A stretch of 64,000 nucleotides of DNA from Coprinopsis marcescibilis (Eukaryota; Basidiomycota; Agaricomycetes; Agaricales; Psathyrellaceae): contig ML210300.1 in NCBI GenBank assembly GCA_004369085.1, positions 1 to 64,000 on the forward strand, given 5' to 3'. The position numbers were made by a program, and so were the translations under genes. The notes beneath the pieces were generated by a model that saw only the letters and a program-made list of their open reading frames with translations, did no database searches and had not been told where the DNA came from. Shown in pieces: positions 30,218 to 42,410 of this stretch (position 1 is its first letter; every line of letters starts with the position of its first letter).

Positions 30218-32073
30218 ATGGCGAACACGGTTTATTATTCGTCTGCTCAGCCTAACCATCATCTGTTTGACTCGGCTCCTCCTCCGGCTCCTCCTCCTAG
30301 GCAGCAGCAGCCAGCTGTCTCCCATGGCCCTCCACCTCCTCCAAAACCTACCCATCCAATTCTCACACCCTCTGGTCGTGCGTTTGCGGTCGGTGGAAAG
30401 GTTCAAAATGTCTCGAGCGACCCTCTCTCTCCGTGCATCATGTACTGGCCGGACAACGAGCCGCTTCCGGAGCAAGGCCAGATCCGTCCCAGCAATGTCG
30501 TCGGCGTAACTGTAAGCACTTTGCTCTAAAAGTATCTTGCCAACCTAATTCTCTGCCAGCAGCCACCTATCCTAAACACTGGTAACCGCGGTCCAATCTC
30601 TCACGTAAGAACCTTTTTTTCTTCTTCTCCTCCGAGGATGTTTCAAAATTCAACGGTTCCCAGCAACCTGGCGATTGGATCTGTCAAAAATGCAATTACT
30701 TGAACTGGAGGAGACGAAAAGTGTGTCAGACTTGTTTGCCTTGTACGTATTCTCTTTTTCCGTAGTGCGCGTTTCGTCGGAGCTTACTTGAGACGGTATC
30801 AGACGCGGAAGGCAACGGCGATTCAATTTCTGCTGCGGTACAGGCAGAGAGGATTGCGCTTCTCACACAGGTCCTCAGTCAGACCCATCTGGCAGCATCC
30901 AACGCTCCTGCTCCAACGACGACGACAAACAAAGGCCTACGCTCGCATTCGCTTACGCCCCCCCAGGTTCGTCGGACCGCTGGCACCTTGAACACCGACA
31001 GTTACTCGGGCCAGAGTGTGGCCATGGGCGGCGGCGGAGACTCCGGCAAGACGTTGTACAGGTCCATGTCCCATTTGAACCTTGGGAACCACCCGACGGG
31101 GACGGGCACTCATAGTGCTACTACCCCCGTCCAAGGTTTCAGCAGCAGTCCCATTTATCAGACTTCTGGACATCATGGCCAGCAGCAGCAGCAGAGGAAC
31201 GCGTTTTTACATCCGGTGGACGGGTATGGCCGACAGCAGCAGCAGCAGCGGGAACGCGAGCCTTCGCCGTTGTTGTATGCGACTGGACCTGGGCCGGCAT
31301 CGACTGGCAGGGGTGGATTAAGGGCTTACAGTCCGTTGCCGCCGCCTAGAGTCGCCGGCTTTGGCAACGCGAGCACTACCGGCTTTAATCACGGCTTTGG
31401 GAACGCAGACGCGAGCCTACACGCGCCTGCTCCCCTTCTTCCCTCATTCTTGGTCCAGACTCCGCCGGCGCCGACGAGGGGTGGACGGACGAGTGTGAGC
31501 AGCGGAAGCTGTGTGAGCGAAGATAGTGCCAGTAGCGGTGGGAGTGGGACGACTGTCTCGAGCTCGACGGATCTGTCGTTGTCGAGCTTTGAAGGTGGTG
31601 GCGGCGCGATCCCGAACGCGACCTCCAAGAAGCCGCTTGGCCATGCGAGTTGGACCGACCTTGGGCCGTTTGGGGTAAAGGTTGACGCTGGTGGGTATAG
31701 TGATTATGAAGAGATGTGTTACGCGGACGGGTTTGTTCCTGGCCTGCAAAGTGTGGGAGGAGTTGGGTATGTACGACCGAGAATGGGGAGTGGGTCGACG
31801 GATTCGTCCTCGGTTGGCTCGAGCTCTGTTGCGTCTGCGTCCACCGGAGGCTCGTCTGTGGCCTCGTTTGGGTCCATCGGCGATGAGTATACTGCTGCCA
31901 AAAAGACTGCACCAAAGAATCCCAGTATTTGGAGGATGGACGGGGAGGAGCTTGGCTCTAGGGGATTCACCGGTGCGGCTGGGGCGATTGGGAGTGGGAA
32001 ACCGGGCATTGTGAGGGAGAGTTCGAGAGAGTTTGTGGGGGGTGCGGCGGCTGGGTTGCCCGCGTCTGCCTAG
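30218..32073 (+). CDS. RanBP2-type zinc-finger protein
   Basis: Exons 30218-30511, 30560-30604, 30664-30742 and 30803-32073, all joining in frame, give about 562 residues. The only folded unit is one RanBP2-type zinc finger at about residues 118-140, GDWICQKCNYLNWRRRKVCQ TC, matching W-x-C-x2-C-x3-N-W-x6-C-x2-C. That finger type usually binds single-stranded RNA. The N-terminus is proline-rich (PPPAPPPRQQQP). The rest is low-complexity Ser/Gly/Gln-rich, with a conserved-looking stretch KKPLGHASWTDLGPFG. It may act as an RNA-binding regulator, but the function is not known. Confidence 0.8.
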
Positions 32074-33105
32074 AAGGCTGGCTGGATTGGAAGTTACTTG
32101 CAAGGACAATTATTATTCGCCATCGTCTTATCATCATCATCAACAACATCATCATCATCGCTCATCATTCATCACTCACCCGATATCATTATTCAACCTC
32201 TCCGTTCTCTGACACTCTCGACTTTGGCACGATTTTTTGGGACATTGAAGAACTATTTTATTCTTCTTATTTTCTTGGTGCTGATTACTGTATATTTTTG
32301 CTGTTAGCTAGTAGTTTGTGCTTCGATTAATCGGTTCCTGGCTTGCTCTTTGTTACTTTACTCACGTTGTTTCTTGGATGCCGGATTGTGTATGACTATC
32401 TTTTTATACTCGGGCTTGCGAACTACGTTGGATCGACCTACCTCAGCCAAAAATATTTCGTTCACTTGTTCGTTTTCGGTCGGCTTGCGTTTTCTCTCTG
32501 AATTGTTCTCTAATCTGTTTCCGTTTGCGATTGTACTACTACTATTACCACCGCTGCCGTCGTCCGCTCTGCTAAGTACATACGTAAATATGCGATTTAC
32601 CTAGTTTAAACATCATCTTGGCCGGCTGGACTCGTTGTTTTGGAATTTTTAGAGGAGCAATGCCGAATGAAAAAAACGCGTTCATTGTTCAATCTCGTAC
32701 CCTTTAAGTCGGTGGTTTTGGTACAGGCTATCCCTTCAAATGATCGCCGGGACTTTGTTAAAAAGAAACAGAAGTTATTGGCCGATACGAGTAGCGTGTA
32801 ACACAGTGTGGATAGCATAGGCGAGCACGAGTACATATACGAAAGCAAAACAAAACTGCACGAGCAACAAACCAATCGTCCGCATTTCCGTCATCAGCTA
32901 TAGACCCCATTCCGAAACCGTTCGTATCCATGATCATCATGATCAGATTCAAGATTCAAGAAATTTGAGATACTATCATATCGATTCGGATTACCGAGTC
33001 GGAAAAAGCCGTCGTTCGTCTGCTTCAGCCCCTTCAAGCTTCCGAGTCTTAAGATAACCGCGTGATACACCTCCGGTTTTTTACTTTGACCGCGTGGAGA
33101 GGGGT
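32074..33105. other. Convergent intergenic region with CAT repeat
   Basis: About 1 kb between two convergent genes. It includes a degenerate (CAT/ATC)n run at about 32127-32180 and T-rich sequence, consistent with 3' UTRs. No gene is recognised on either strand. Confidence 0.5.
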
Positions 33106-35265
33106 TTAGGCGAGGATGACGAGGAAGCGAGGTGAGATGGCGTCCGAGGGTGATACGAGGAGCGGGCCTTGGAGGATTTTGCTGGTGCTGGTGCTGGTGG
33201 ATGAAGTGGAGGTGGAGGAAGTGCTAGTGGACCGGCTGGATTTGGTAGAGTTGGTTCCTATGCCTCCGCCCCCGGAGCCGGCTGCCGGGGTCAGCAAAGG
33301 TGAAGCAGGGGCAGAAGCGGATGAGCTTGAGCTGTCTTTGCCTGGCGCAGGTACGGGCGTGGTGGGAGTGCTAGCAGTCCCATTACCCGCAGCGTTGTCG
33401 ATCTCCTCCTTGGAGAGCTTGTATTGGACCTGTTAACATCCTTGAATTTATTTAATCTCAATGAGCGCCATGGAGAAGACGCACAAAGTGGGGGAGGACT
33501 CGGCCCCGTGAGATGGCTTTTCCGAGAGCTTTGGCATCCATGCTTTGTTCCTCGGCGGAGACGACTTTGGTCAGAATAAAGGCTTTGATGGGTCTTCTCT
33601 TGGAGGAAGAGGCGGAACCGGCGGGTTTGCTATCTGTGATCGTTTCTGCGTATTGCTGGGCCCTGTCATCGTCAAGGTTATCATCGGTTGGGGGATGAAA
33701 TAGTGAATGCTAACATTCGGGAGCTCCCACAGGTTGGTACGAAGTTGAGACCCGGAACGGTATCGTCACGTAAAGAGTCATAATCGTTCTCGTTGAGGAT
33801 GTCACATAGGTTGCATTGCAGTTGGCCTGTTGAGCGAGTGTTGAAGTTGCAGGCCCCCCCGGCGAGGCGGATCTGGTTTGCGTTGCTTCCTCCCTTGGAA
33901 GCTCGCCTGCTGGAACCAGTGGCTGAACTGGAATCGATGGCAAAAAAGTTGTTCATGCAGCAACGACGAAGAGCGATCCAGCGTTTGGATACGCTGACGT
34001 TCGAGTCGAAGGTGTCGCGTAGATTCGATCTGCGTTCGGTCAGTTGGTGACCTGGGTAGTTACGTCGTCAACACGCACCTGTAGTTGTCGAACAGGTTCT
34101 TGAGCTCATCGTCTTGTACGATCTGAAGGATTTCGCGGATCCGCGGAGGAGGGCTGTCTGCTGATTCTGGTAGCCAGTCGTCAATAAAGTGTTTGGCAAC
34201 TAGATCGGATGCACAAGAGTGGTCAGATGAGGGCACATGCAAAAGGAAATTGACAAACCTCTTATAAAGTTGTCGTCATCCTCGTCAAGCTTGAGGATAT
34301 ATGGAAGGCTCGTCTCATCTCGTCCTCGAGGATCTCGTAGGCTGCGCGTGGATGTTGCACGCCCGAGAGTATGGCTTGATGTGGGCTGCTTCCCCTTTGA
34401 ACCTGGTAATTTAAAGTTCACCTGGGCGGTCTGTTCCCTCAGTATCAGCAGGAGAACCAGGATAAGAAAGATTTGACTCTTCACCGGCAACCCTGAAGGA
34501 GTAGAAAATGCTCGTGAAGAACGATGACTGCTGGGAGCTGGGGTACCTCCCGGCGCCCTCCTGCTTGAAGTTCCCTTGCCCAATGACAATGCCGCCATCA
34601 TGGCCGGGGTTAAAGGGGAAGCCGGTGCAGTCTTGACTCTCGATGGTTTCGTCGGAGTACTGTTGGTTTTCATGTAGTAGTTGTCGAGCTCTGCGTTGCA
34701 CCTCAACCCACAGGTTGGGTACATCCCTTGTCCGTTGGGCTTGGCGTATTGGGGACGGGTTTGGCAGACCTTTTAGGTAGAATTATGGGCGACATTTAGC
34801 GATGATAAGGATTGCACGCCGACGGTCGGTCGATTTCAACTCACCAGGCACATCCCAGGTACTAGAGTTCTACTTTTTTGCGTACGACGAGCTCCGCCGC
34901 GCTTGCCGTCATCGCTATCGCTATCGTCGTCGTCGTCGTCGTCGTCATCGTCCGAGTCCAAGTTCGCGCCTCGCCTTTGCTGCATCGATTTCAGTTTGTC
35001 CCTGCATGTGCGCCCACACGTCGGGTAGTTCTGAAAGGCTGGACGAGTATTGCAGACCTAGTTGAATGTGTCAATGCATAGCCACCAAGACACCAATCCT
35101 TATCCATCTCGATATCATTGAAATCACCCACTAGCACCCCCTTCTACTTACCACACACATTGGAGTCAGACCCTGAGGCGATGCTGGCGTCGATGTTGGA
35201 GGATCGGGGTCGATAATGGCTTTATCGACCGCCGCAGAAGAATCCGTGCTCAGATACTGGCCCAT
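33106..35265 (-). CDS. PARP-like protein, likely pseudoenzyme, with two zinc modules
   Basis: Exons 35152-35265, 34845-35057, 34485-34769, 34259-34421, 34079-34199, 33715-34029, 33485-33662 and 33106-33429. The start MGQYLSTDSS could be myristoylated. Two CxxC..RP..YPTCG.xC modules follow (VCNTRPAFQNYPTCGRTC; VCQTRPQYA..YPTCGLRC), with an Asp run (SDDDDDDDDDSDSDD) between them. The C-terminal half matches the basidiomycete PARP-catalytic-like fold: VAKHFIDDW, REILQIV, KRWIALRRCC, LQCNLCDIL, IKAFILTKVV and a final AISPRFLVILA. At the triad positions His is replaced (RWIAL for RWHGT), and Tyr and Glu are also not conserved. NAD+ transfer is therefore unlikely; it may bind ADP-ribose or partners. 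Confidence 0.75.
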
Positions 35266-35718
35266 TCTGTGCGTGGTGTGAAGAAAGAAGGAAGAGTGGC
35301 GCAACGGTCGTATTAAATGGCTAGAGAGGATCACACGATGCCGGGCACGATGCAGTTTAGTCATTAAATTAGGCGCCCAATGAACCCATGACCTTGGACC
35401 ACGAGGGGGTGCTTCGCGAATTCCTTTGTCTGAGAATGAGACAATAAAGGCGAGTTAATACAGCTCACTAGGATGATGATCATCGGACAAGTATAGCCAT
35501 TTCTGTCTCTTTTTCGTCTTTCTTCATTCATCCTAATGTAATACAACAACCGGCGCAGATCGGACATAGACAGATATGTGCGTGCGAGCTACAAGCAACA
35601 TGAAAACAGCTCAAAAGAATCCATGAAAACGCAGAGGAAAAGGAATCCAGCTATAATGATACGCCAAAACCACGGCGACACAAAAAAAAGGTCGGCCTCC
35701 GTGGAACGAAATGTACAT
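35266..35718. other. Intergenic between PARP-like gene and eIF5A
   Basis: About 450 bp holding the promoter of the PARP-like gene and the 3' UTR of eIF5A. A poly-purine stretch lies near 35620-35700. No gene seen. Confidence 0.45.
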
Positions 35719-36488
35719 TTAAGCTCCCTTGGGCGCATCCTTGTAGGAGATGGCTTGCTCTTCGCCCATTGCGGCGATGATGGTGACGAGAATATCTCTT
35801 CCCTCCTCAAAGCCGTTCTCGATTTCTTTTCCAAGGTCACTGTCGGGGACCTTGACGTCGTCCTTGGAGTTTCCATCGTTGTCCATCAAGTTGAGGAAAC
35901 CATCGTCGATGTTGACCTACGTATACCACTGAGAAATGGCTCAATGAATGCAAGAAAACTGGGACATACGAGCTGGTATTCAGTGCGCTTCACGTTGGGA
36001 ACGTCCATGTTGTGGGTCGAGGGACAGATATCTTCCTGTAGTAGAATGAGATCAGATTGCTGTTGAACGGGGGACTGATCGATGCGATGCGACTTACAAG
36101 CTTCTTGCCGGTGAAGATCTAACAAAAACCCAGCGTCAACTAGTCAATCTAAGGACACTGATGGAGTTTTACACGTACATCGATGGCGATGAGGTGAACC
36201 TTTGCGTGACCGTGCTTTCCAGTCTTGGAAGTAGACATGTCGACGATCTTGCAAGGGCGACCTACAAAAAGAGGTATCAGACAAGATCAGCAACTGTAAA
36301 CTGGACGACAAACGCACTCTTGATGACGACGTGACCGCCTTTGCGCAATGCAGAGCATTGCATGGGGTAGGTCAAGGAGGCACCAGCGCCGGTCTGTTGA
36401 TGTCGATGAGCCTGATAACGGGGGCGGAGGCAACGATGAGTGTGCACACCTGCTCGAAAGCCTCATTATGTTTCTCGTCATCGGACAT
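35719..36488 (-). CDS. TIF51: Translation factor eIF5A
   Basis: A spliced gene of about six exons starts at 36488 ([13 protein letters not shown]) and ends DAPKGA at 35719. The highly conserved core is complete: [67 protein letters not shown] and [12 protein letters not shown]. The hypusine lysine lies in [18 protein letters not shown] sits on an exon of only 21 nt. The factor binds the ribosome to promote elongation and termination at stalling motifs and needs deoxyhypusine synthase for modification. Confidence 0.96.
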
Positions 36489-36658
36489 TTTGAGTAGAAC
36501 GGCGGGTGGTGATGAACGACGAGGGTGGAACTAGGAAAAGGGAGAGAGGCAAGGGCGAAACTAATTAAAATTTCAGATTTAGATCCAAATCCACTTTTCA
36601 AGGTCCGACACTTGCTGCTCACATAATCTTATCAGAGTCATCATCGCCACCAACCACC

Positions 36659-38152
36659 ATGTACGCCACCACTCCAAAGTGTCCCAGATGCCAGAAATCG
36701 GTTTATCTTGCAGAACAGGTATGTAGACAACTATCTACCCGTATATATATCTAATCAATCCCTGTAGGTCGTTGGTCCAGGTAGAAAGGTAATCAAATCA
36801 CCCAATGATGTCAATGCTGTTTCTAATTGCGCAGCGCCTACTAGTTCTACCACAAAGTGAGCATTCAGCAGATGCATAGCAATCATCTCTCATGCTCTGC
36901 TTAGCCCTGTCTGGCCTGCAAGAGCTGTAACCGAAGACTGGACTCGTATAATCTGCTTGAGCACGACGAGGAGGTCCGTTTGTGTCACCTCTAATTAGTT
37001 GCTACCCCGCTGATGCCGTCATTTCCTCACAGCCCTATTGGTGAGCTCGCATTCGAGTCATATCTTTGCTACAGTGCTCTGAGCGGATAGCTAGTAAGGC
37101 ATGCCACGTCCGCAACTTTGGCACTCGGGACCTCAGACAACAGAACCATCCGTTGGCCCCCCGCCCTAGAAGCGCGTCCCAGGGTGACACTGAAGTCGCT
37201 TCCCCACAGCAACAGGCCTTCTCCAGGGCAACACCACTGTCGGTCAACACCACTGGAAACTCGTTTCTTCTTCGACCAACGCGAGCGTTGAGTCCTACTT
37301 CTCCCACATTTGCACGACCGTTGTCGAGGCCAGGGAGCAGCAACGGTAATGGTAATGGACTGGGATCAAAGAACAACTCCAACGTTATCATGGAAGAGCC
37401 AGAAGCAGATCAGGAATCTCTGGGCTCCGCAGGCCAACGTTTCTCTGACGAGCAAGATGTTGAAAGGCCACATACCCCTCCCAATGCCTCTTTCCCCTCT
37501 CATGCAGGGAGACCAGGAACGGGGAACCTTCCCCGCACGATACCTCTCTCGCATGACCATGCGGCACACATGGCAAAGCATAGATCAACGAAGAGTGTTG
37601 AAAACACGACCGCAAACCCATCGTTTCCCTCTTCCCCCTCGCAATACTCACCGACTTCTGGTCGTCCCACTCCCACCATTCAAGCGATCAATCTCCTCGA
37701 ACGAGAAGGCATCAATCCCCTCCGCCAAACCCCAACTGGCACTCGATATGGCGCCGCATTGGGTGGTGGTGGTGGTTTGGGAGTTCAGCTGACCGGTTCG
37801 CCTCGCAAGTGGGGAGGGACTACACCTGTTTGCCCTAAATGCTCAAAGAGCGTGTATTTCGCTGAACAGGTTAGTTTATCTCTTATAACCTGGGACACGG
37901 ACTCATGAGTGGTTCTTAGGTCAAGGCCGTGGGGAAGACGTATCACAAGTATTGCTTGCGGTGCACGGAATGCGGCACTGGCTTGGATTCGACGAGGCTT
38001 CGTGACCATGACGAGCAACCGTTTTGTGTTAGATGCCATAACAAGGTGGGTTTGCGCATATATGTGTTGGAAACCGAGTGATTGAACGACTTGTATAGCT
38101 TTATGGCCCACAGGGTAGTGGATACGCGTTGCTTGGGAAGGCAGGCGGTTAA
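36659..38152 (+). CDS. Two-LIM-domain protein (CRP-like)
   Basis: LIM1 reads CPRCQKSVYLAEQVVGPGRK, then FYHK from a 12-nt exon (36845-36856), then PCLACKSCNRRLDS and HDEEPYCKACH. LIM2 reads CPKCSKSVYFAEQVKAVGKT, YHKYCLRCTECGTGLDS and DEQPFCVRCHNKLYGPQGSG. Between them is a Ser/Pro-rich linker of about 230 residues. The layout resembles cysteine-rich proteins of the CRP/Mlp family, which bind actin-associated and nuclear partners. The end is KAGG at 38152. The micro-exon lies between introns 36790-36844 and 36857 on; without it the LIM1 His is lost. Confidence 0.88.
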
Positions 38153-38378
38153 TTGCTGAACTACTCGTTCAAGGACTTTCGCTATTTATCTTTTTGCTTT
38201 ATTTTATGTTGTCCGTGTATGTATATAATAACCTCACAACGGCCCTGCCTCAGGCCTTTTGAAAGCGATGAAAGCGAGTCGAATTATCATGAAATGCCCA
38301 AAGTTCTACCCTACTGACTATGCATCGAAAGAAACACTTACTTTACAACCGAAATAGATAAATCGCGGTGATCTAAAG

Positions 38379-40162
38379 CTACTTGGTAGCTTTGCGTACG
38401 ATGTTTGGGAGGGTGATGACGCCGCTACCACTCGCAAAGCTACCGACTCTATTCCTATTCCGAGGTAACGGGACAGTAAAGTCTTTGGTTTCGTAGTCCC
38501 AAGTTGCAAATAGCCGTGCGTCGGGCATGGGTGGTTTTGGGGCGTCGGGGTCCTTCTCCTTCCCGTTGGGTATCTCTTTGGGTTTTGAGACGCTGGGGGT
38601 GGCAGGGACTCCCGCGTCCAAAGCTGGGAGAGGAGCAGTGTTCCAGGGTGCTGGAATGCCTTGTCCGTAGACGAGGGGTTTGGAGTTGCGGTGCAGGACT
38701 GGAGGGTTGGCCAGACGGGTTGTACGGTTGAGAATGGCGGGCTAGATTTACCATTGTCAGGCTTGAACGAGATGAAATTGAGCAGAGATGGCTTACGTGA
38801 AGGATGTTACGGGACAGGTTGGGGATGTGGGAAGACGGTTGGCTGACCATTGGAGCCAGACGCTCTGCGTATGAGACAGGCCGTTGTGTGATGATAGCGG
38901 GGAATTTGGTCTTGTCTTCTTTGCCTTCCTTTGGTTTACCGTCTGAACCAAGATCTGTTATTGCAACTGGATATGAAGGAGCCATGGTGGCAACACGGGG
39001 TGGACAGGGTGAGACGCTGGCGTTGAGAGTGTCGGCAGGGGTCCATCTCGATGACTTTTGAATGAGATCGAGAAGGGCCATTGCCACTTTGTGCCTTTGC
39101 GTGGTTGAAGGCGGTGGATTGGGAGGGGCAGGGTGTGTGAGAATGTGGTGGTATGCGCCGATAAAGGATCGTTCCGTTTGAGGAATTTGGAAACGGGGTT
39201 GACGGGCAGGAGGCTGAGCTGGCGGTGGGCCAGGTAGGTGTCTTTCTGGAAGGTTGGCGAGGGTAGACTGTGAATATGGCACTTGCACGAGGATGTCTGA
39301 CGAAGAGCTTGTCGTTGCAATCGCCTGGGAGAGCGACATGGGAGCCTTGTCTGGGTTATCGTTGGTAGATGGAGGAAGAGGTAGTTCTGGGGGCTGTGAA
39401 GCGCGTGGAGAAGACTGTTGTGTCTCCTCATTTGTGGCAATTTCTGTTGAAGGAAATGGGGGTAGAAAGTTTGGAATATGTTCTGGCGGGTCCCAGTTGG
39501 CAGTCCTGGCTCGTTTCCGTGAGGGCGACGGGGAGTTCGATACCGGTGACGGTGGAAGCGGTGGTGTTTCGAGCCTGCGTTTCTGCCCTTGCGGTGAATG
39601 CAGCTTCGAGAGCGGTGCATCGACGTCCATTGCGTCTGAAGGCAGGTCGGGTTTCCGAATGCCTTCCTCATTGTCGGATTCAGCAAACCCAGAGTCGTTG
39701 TCGCTGTCGTCCTCGTCCTCCTCTTCGTCGTGACGCGCGAATTGCAGTGGAATCGCGTCTCGATCTTGTCGTAGCCCCTCCGACAGTTGGGCTGCGCTCT
39801 GTGAGCTTTGAGGAAGCAAGAGTTACATACAACGTACATCTGAGTTCGTTCAGCTCTTCGGCTCTTCGTGCAGAATGCAATGCATAACGGTTCAATTCCT
39901 TTGCCTCGGTGGATCCAAATTCATTCAAGTCCTCCAAGCTTGTGCCCAATTCATCGAGGGCCTGGATTGCGTCTCGTATCGACAGTTGCCTTCTCCCTGA
40001 GTGCTGTGCGTATTTAGCACAGGTTGAGGTTACTAGAGTCAAATAACGCGAGAGGAGGTCGGTGAGCACGAATGTTGCTTGTGATGATGAGCGTGAAAAT
40101 GCATGTGCGTGTAGGGTCTTCTGGGTGACAGATTCCAAAAGCTTTTGAGCACTTGCGTCCAT
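38379..40162 (-). CDS. TAF8: TFIID subunit TAF8-like protein
   Basis: The start MDASAQKLLESVTQKTL at 40162 leads into a histone-fold domain (bromodomain-associated type) with FVLTDLLSRYLTLVTSTCAKY and GRRQLSIRDAIQALDELG. After an acidic stretch comes WDPPEHIPNFLPPFP, the signature of the TAF8 C-terminal domain. The remainder is proline-rich, with a short conserved-looking RHKVAMALLDLI. TAF8 pairs with TAF10 and bridges TAF2 to TFIID in the nucleus. An intron at about 38745-38795 is likely and the C-terminal part ends RKATK. A TAF3-type identity is less likely because there is no PHD finger. Confidence 0.78.
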
Positions 40163-40946
40163 GAGAGTGTCGGTGGGGTGGTAGAATGTGACAGACGATG
40201 AGACCACCGCTAGACGATGCTGCACTGGGCGGTGAGGTCGTCGTTGTCCGGGACAGAGACCAAATGTTCCCACGGTTCGGCAATGACGACAAACAACACC
40301 AAGCAATGACAGAGCAAGCGCAACGAAGTTCTCAAAACTGAGTCAGTGTGTCCTGGCCCGAGTGGGCAGCAATGCGCAGGCTCTCAGACGGAAAGTGTTC
40401 GATGGCTTGCAGGACTTGCAGTATCAAACTGGAGGCCTCACTCTGAGTTTCTACACTTGGTGCACTGCTGTCCCTGTCACACTCTGGCGATACGGGGCTT
40501 ATGGTCCACCAGACTGTGAATTGGGTCTGACGATGACTGCAGGATATTTGGACATGTTCACCGAATTGTCTCGGTGCAATTGACTCCGCAGAGTCTTGGG
40601 TTGTAAAATCGGAAAAGGAAGAAGAGATGCATGCATTCAGTCCATTTGCGCTACAGTGAAGTCAAAGTAGGTCTCCATTTTGGTACCTTACATAATGACG
40701 CACCATATTAATTCGGACGGACCTTGTGAGGGACCAGGTCCCACATTTGTGCGAGTGATAAAGAAAGTAGATAGACTCTATAGACAAGTTGTATAATGGC
40801 ATGGATTATAGTTTGTCAAGTCAATCCTTGGTCCCAACAACCCACCGTCTGGAAGATGCAAGCCCTTTTAGGCATCGATCAAGTGGATTGCGGCGCTTAA
40901 TTCAAGTTGCTCCTTAGTCGCGAACCACCATCATCGAATACTCCAC
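40163..40946. other. Divergent intergenic region TAF8/HMCES
   Basis: About 780 bp between two divergent genes, presumably with both promoters. A plus-strand frame at 40362-40583 has no recognisable feature. Confidence 0.4.
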
Positions 40947-42250
40947 ATGTGCGGACGTTTCGCGTTGAGAGCGAATGTAAGGTCTCTTAATATCGCATAT
41001 TCATTATCTTAACCTGAAGTAGCGTCGTGATGTCCAAAATCAACCAAACTATGGGTTGGACATAGAAGAATGGGAGGACGAGAACGATTTCGTGCCTAGA
41101 TACAACATTGCCCCGCGCTCCAACGCACCTGTGATACGTCGTCGCGACGCAGGGCCATCTGGCTCAGGTAGTAACGATGCATTGATCGTACAAACGATGA
41201 AATGGGGACTTGTACCTCATTGGAGCAAGGTTGAGGACAAGACCTTGAGCACGACCAATGCGCGCTCAGAGAACCTCATCGCTGGCGGCGGAATGTGGGG
41301 TACCATCAAAGGCAAGAAAAGATGCGCGATTCCTTGTCAAGGGTGGGTTCCTTCCCTATCTAAGATGAAAGGTCCACTGTAGCTCACGGCCCACCCTTCG
41401 CCACGTAGATACTTTGAGTGGCTGACCAAGGGAAAGGATAAGTTGCCCCATTTCACCAAGCGTAAGGACGGTGCTCTGTTGATGATGGCAGGTCTCTACG
41501 ACTGTGCCACAATCGAAGGTACTTGTCCCGATTTTTGAGATTGCAAAGGTGCTGAGATGCATATCAGGACGAACGCTGTGGACGTTCGCGATCGTGACGA
41601 CTGACGCAAACAAGGAGTTTTCGTGGCTTCACGACCGCCAACCTGTGTTTCTGATGAGTAAAGAAGATATCGATAAATGGCTTGATACCTCTTCTCAGAC
41701 GTGGACACCGGACTTGAACAGGATCGTGCAGCCGTATCATGGCTCTGTCCAGCTGCAATGGTGAGGCCTCGTTCACCACTTTCCCTCTTTTAGAAGGTTT
41801 AACCGACCGATGCTTTACAAGTTATCAAGTACCGAAAGAAGTCGGCAAGATTGGTACTGAGTCGTCAACCTTCATTGAGCCAGTGGCCAACCGAAAAGAT
41901 GGGATACAAGCTATGTTTGCAAAGCAGCAAAACCCTCAGACGGCGTCACCGACCAAGGCGTCTAGTTCGCAGCCGAGCACTTCCAAGGCAGTAAAACGCC
42001 CTCGGACTCCAACGCCCGATGAAGAAGAACCGGTGCTCAAGAAAGTGAAAGCTGGCGAATCACAGAGCACGAAAGGCGCAGGAAAGGCACCCAATTCACC
42101 GAGAAAGTCACCAACGAAGGCAAAGGCTTCACCACAGGTGAGATCACTCCAACTTACTTTTGATAAACTAACAAAATTCCCCAATAGAAAAAGGCTGGCG
42201 CAGTTGCTGGAACTGCGAAGATTACAAATTTCTTTGCCAAAGGGAAATGA
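40947..42250 (+). CDS. HMCES: HMCES/SRAP abasic-site processing protein
   Basis: Exons 40947-40976, 41023-41342, 41409-41518, 41568-41760, 41822-42137 and 42189-42250, all in frame. It starts MCGRFALRAN, so Cys2 becomes the catalytic N-terminal Cys after Met removal. SRAP hallmarks follow: PRYNIAPRSNAPVI, MKWGLVPHWSK, NARSEN, RCAIPCQGYFEW (His/Glu region), LMMAGLYDC, TTDANKEFSWLHDRQPVFL and QVPKEVGK. The enzyme forms a covalent crosslink with abasic sites in single-stranded DNA and protects replication forks. The basic, disordered tail ends KITNFFAKGK, which resembles a PCNA-interacting (PIP) box. The stop is convergent with IMP dehydrogenase. Confidence 0.93.
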
Positions 42251-42410
42251 CGTAGGCAATGAGATGAAAGACAGCGGCTGGTATACAGGAATGGGTTTAA
42301 TCTTGATATCGATACATTGGAATAAATGCAAATGCTGTACACGTGAATAATCGTAAATCCAAGCATGGATTTGAGCGTGAGTAGAGATGACTACCAATGG
42401 TTCGCGTCCC

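Noticed and set aside
29736..30509. Long plus-strand frame as a protein gene
   Set aside because: No domain is recognisable and it overlaps the start of the RanBP2-type gene in another frame.
34919..34952. CGT/ACG trinucleotide run as a satellite
   Set aside because: It encodes the Asp-rich stretch of the 33106 PARP-like gene.
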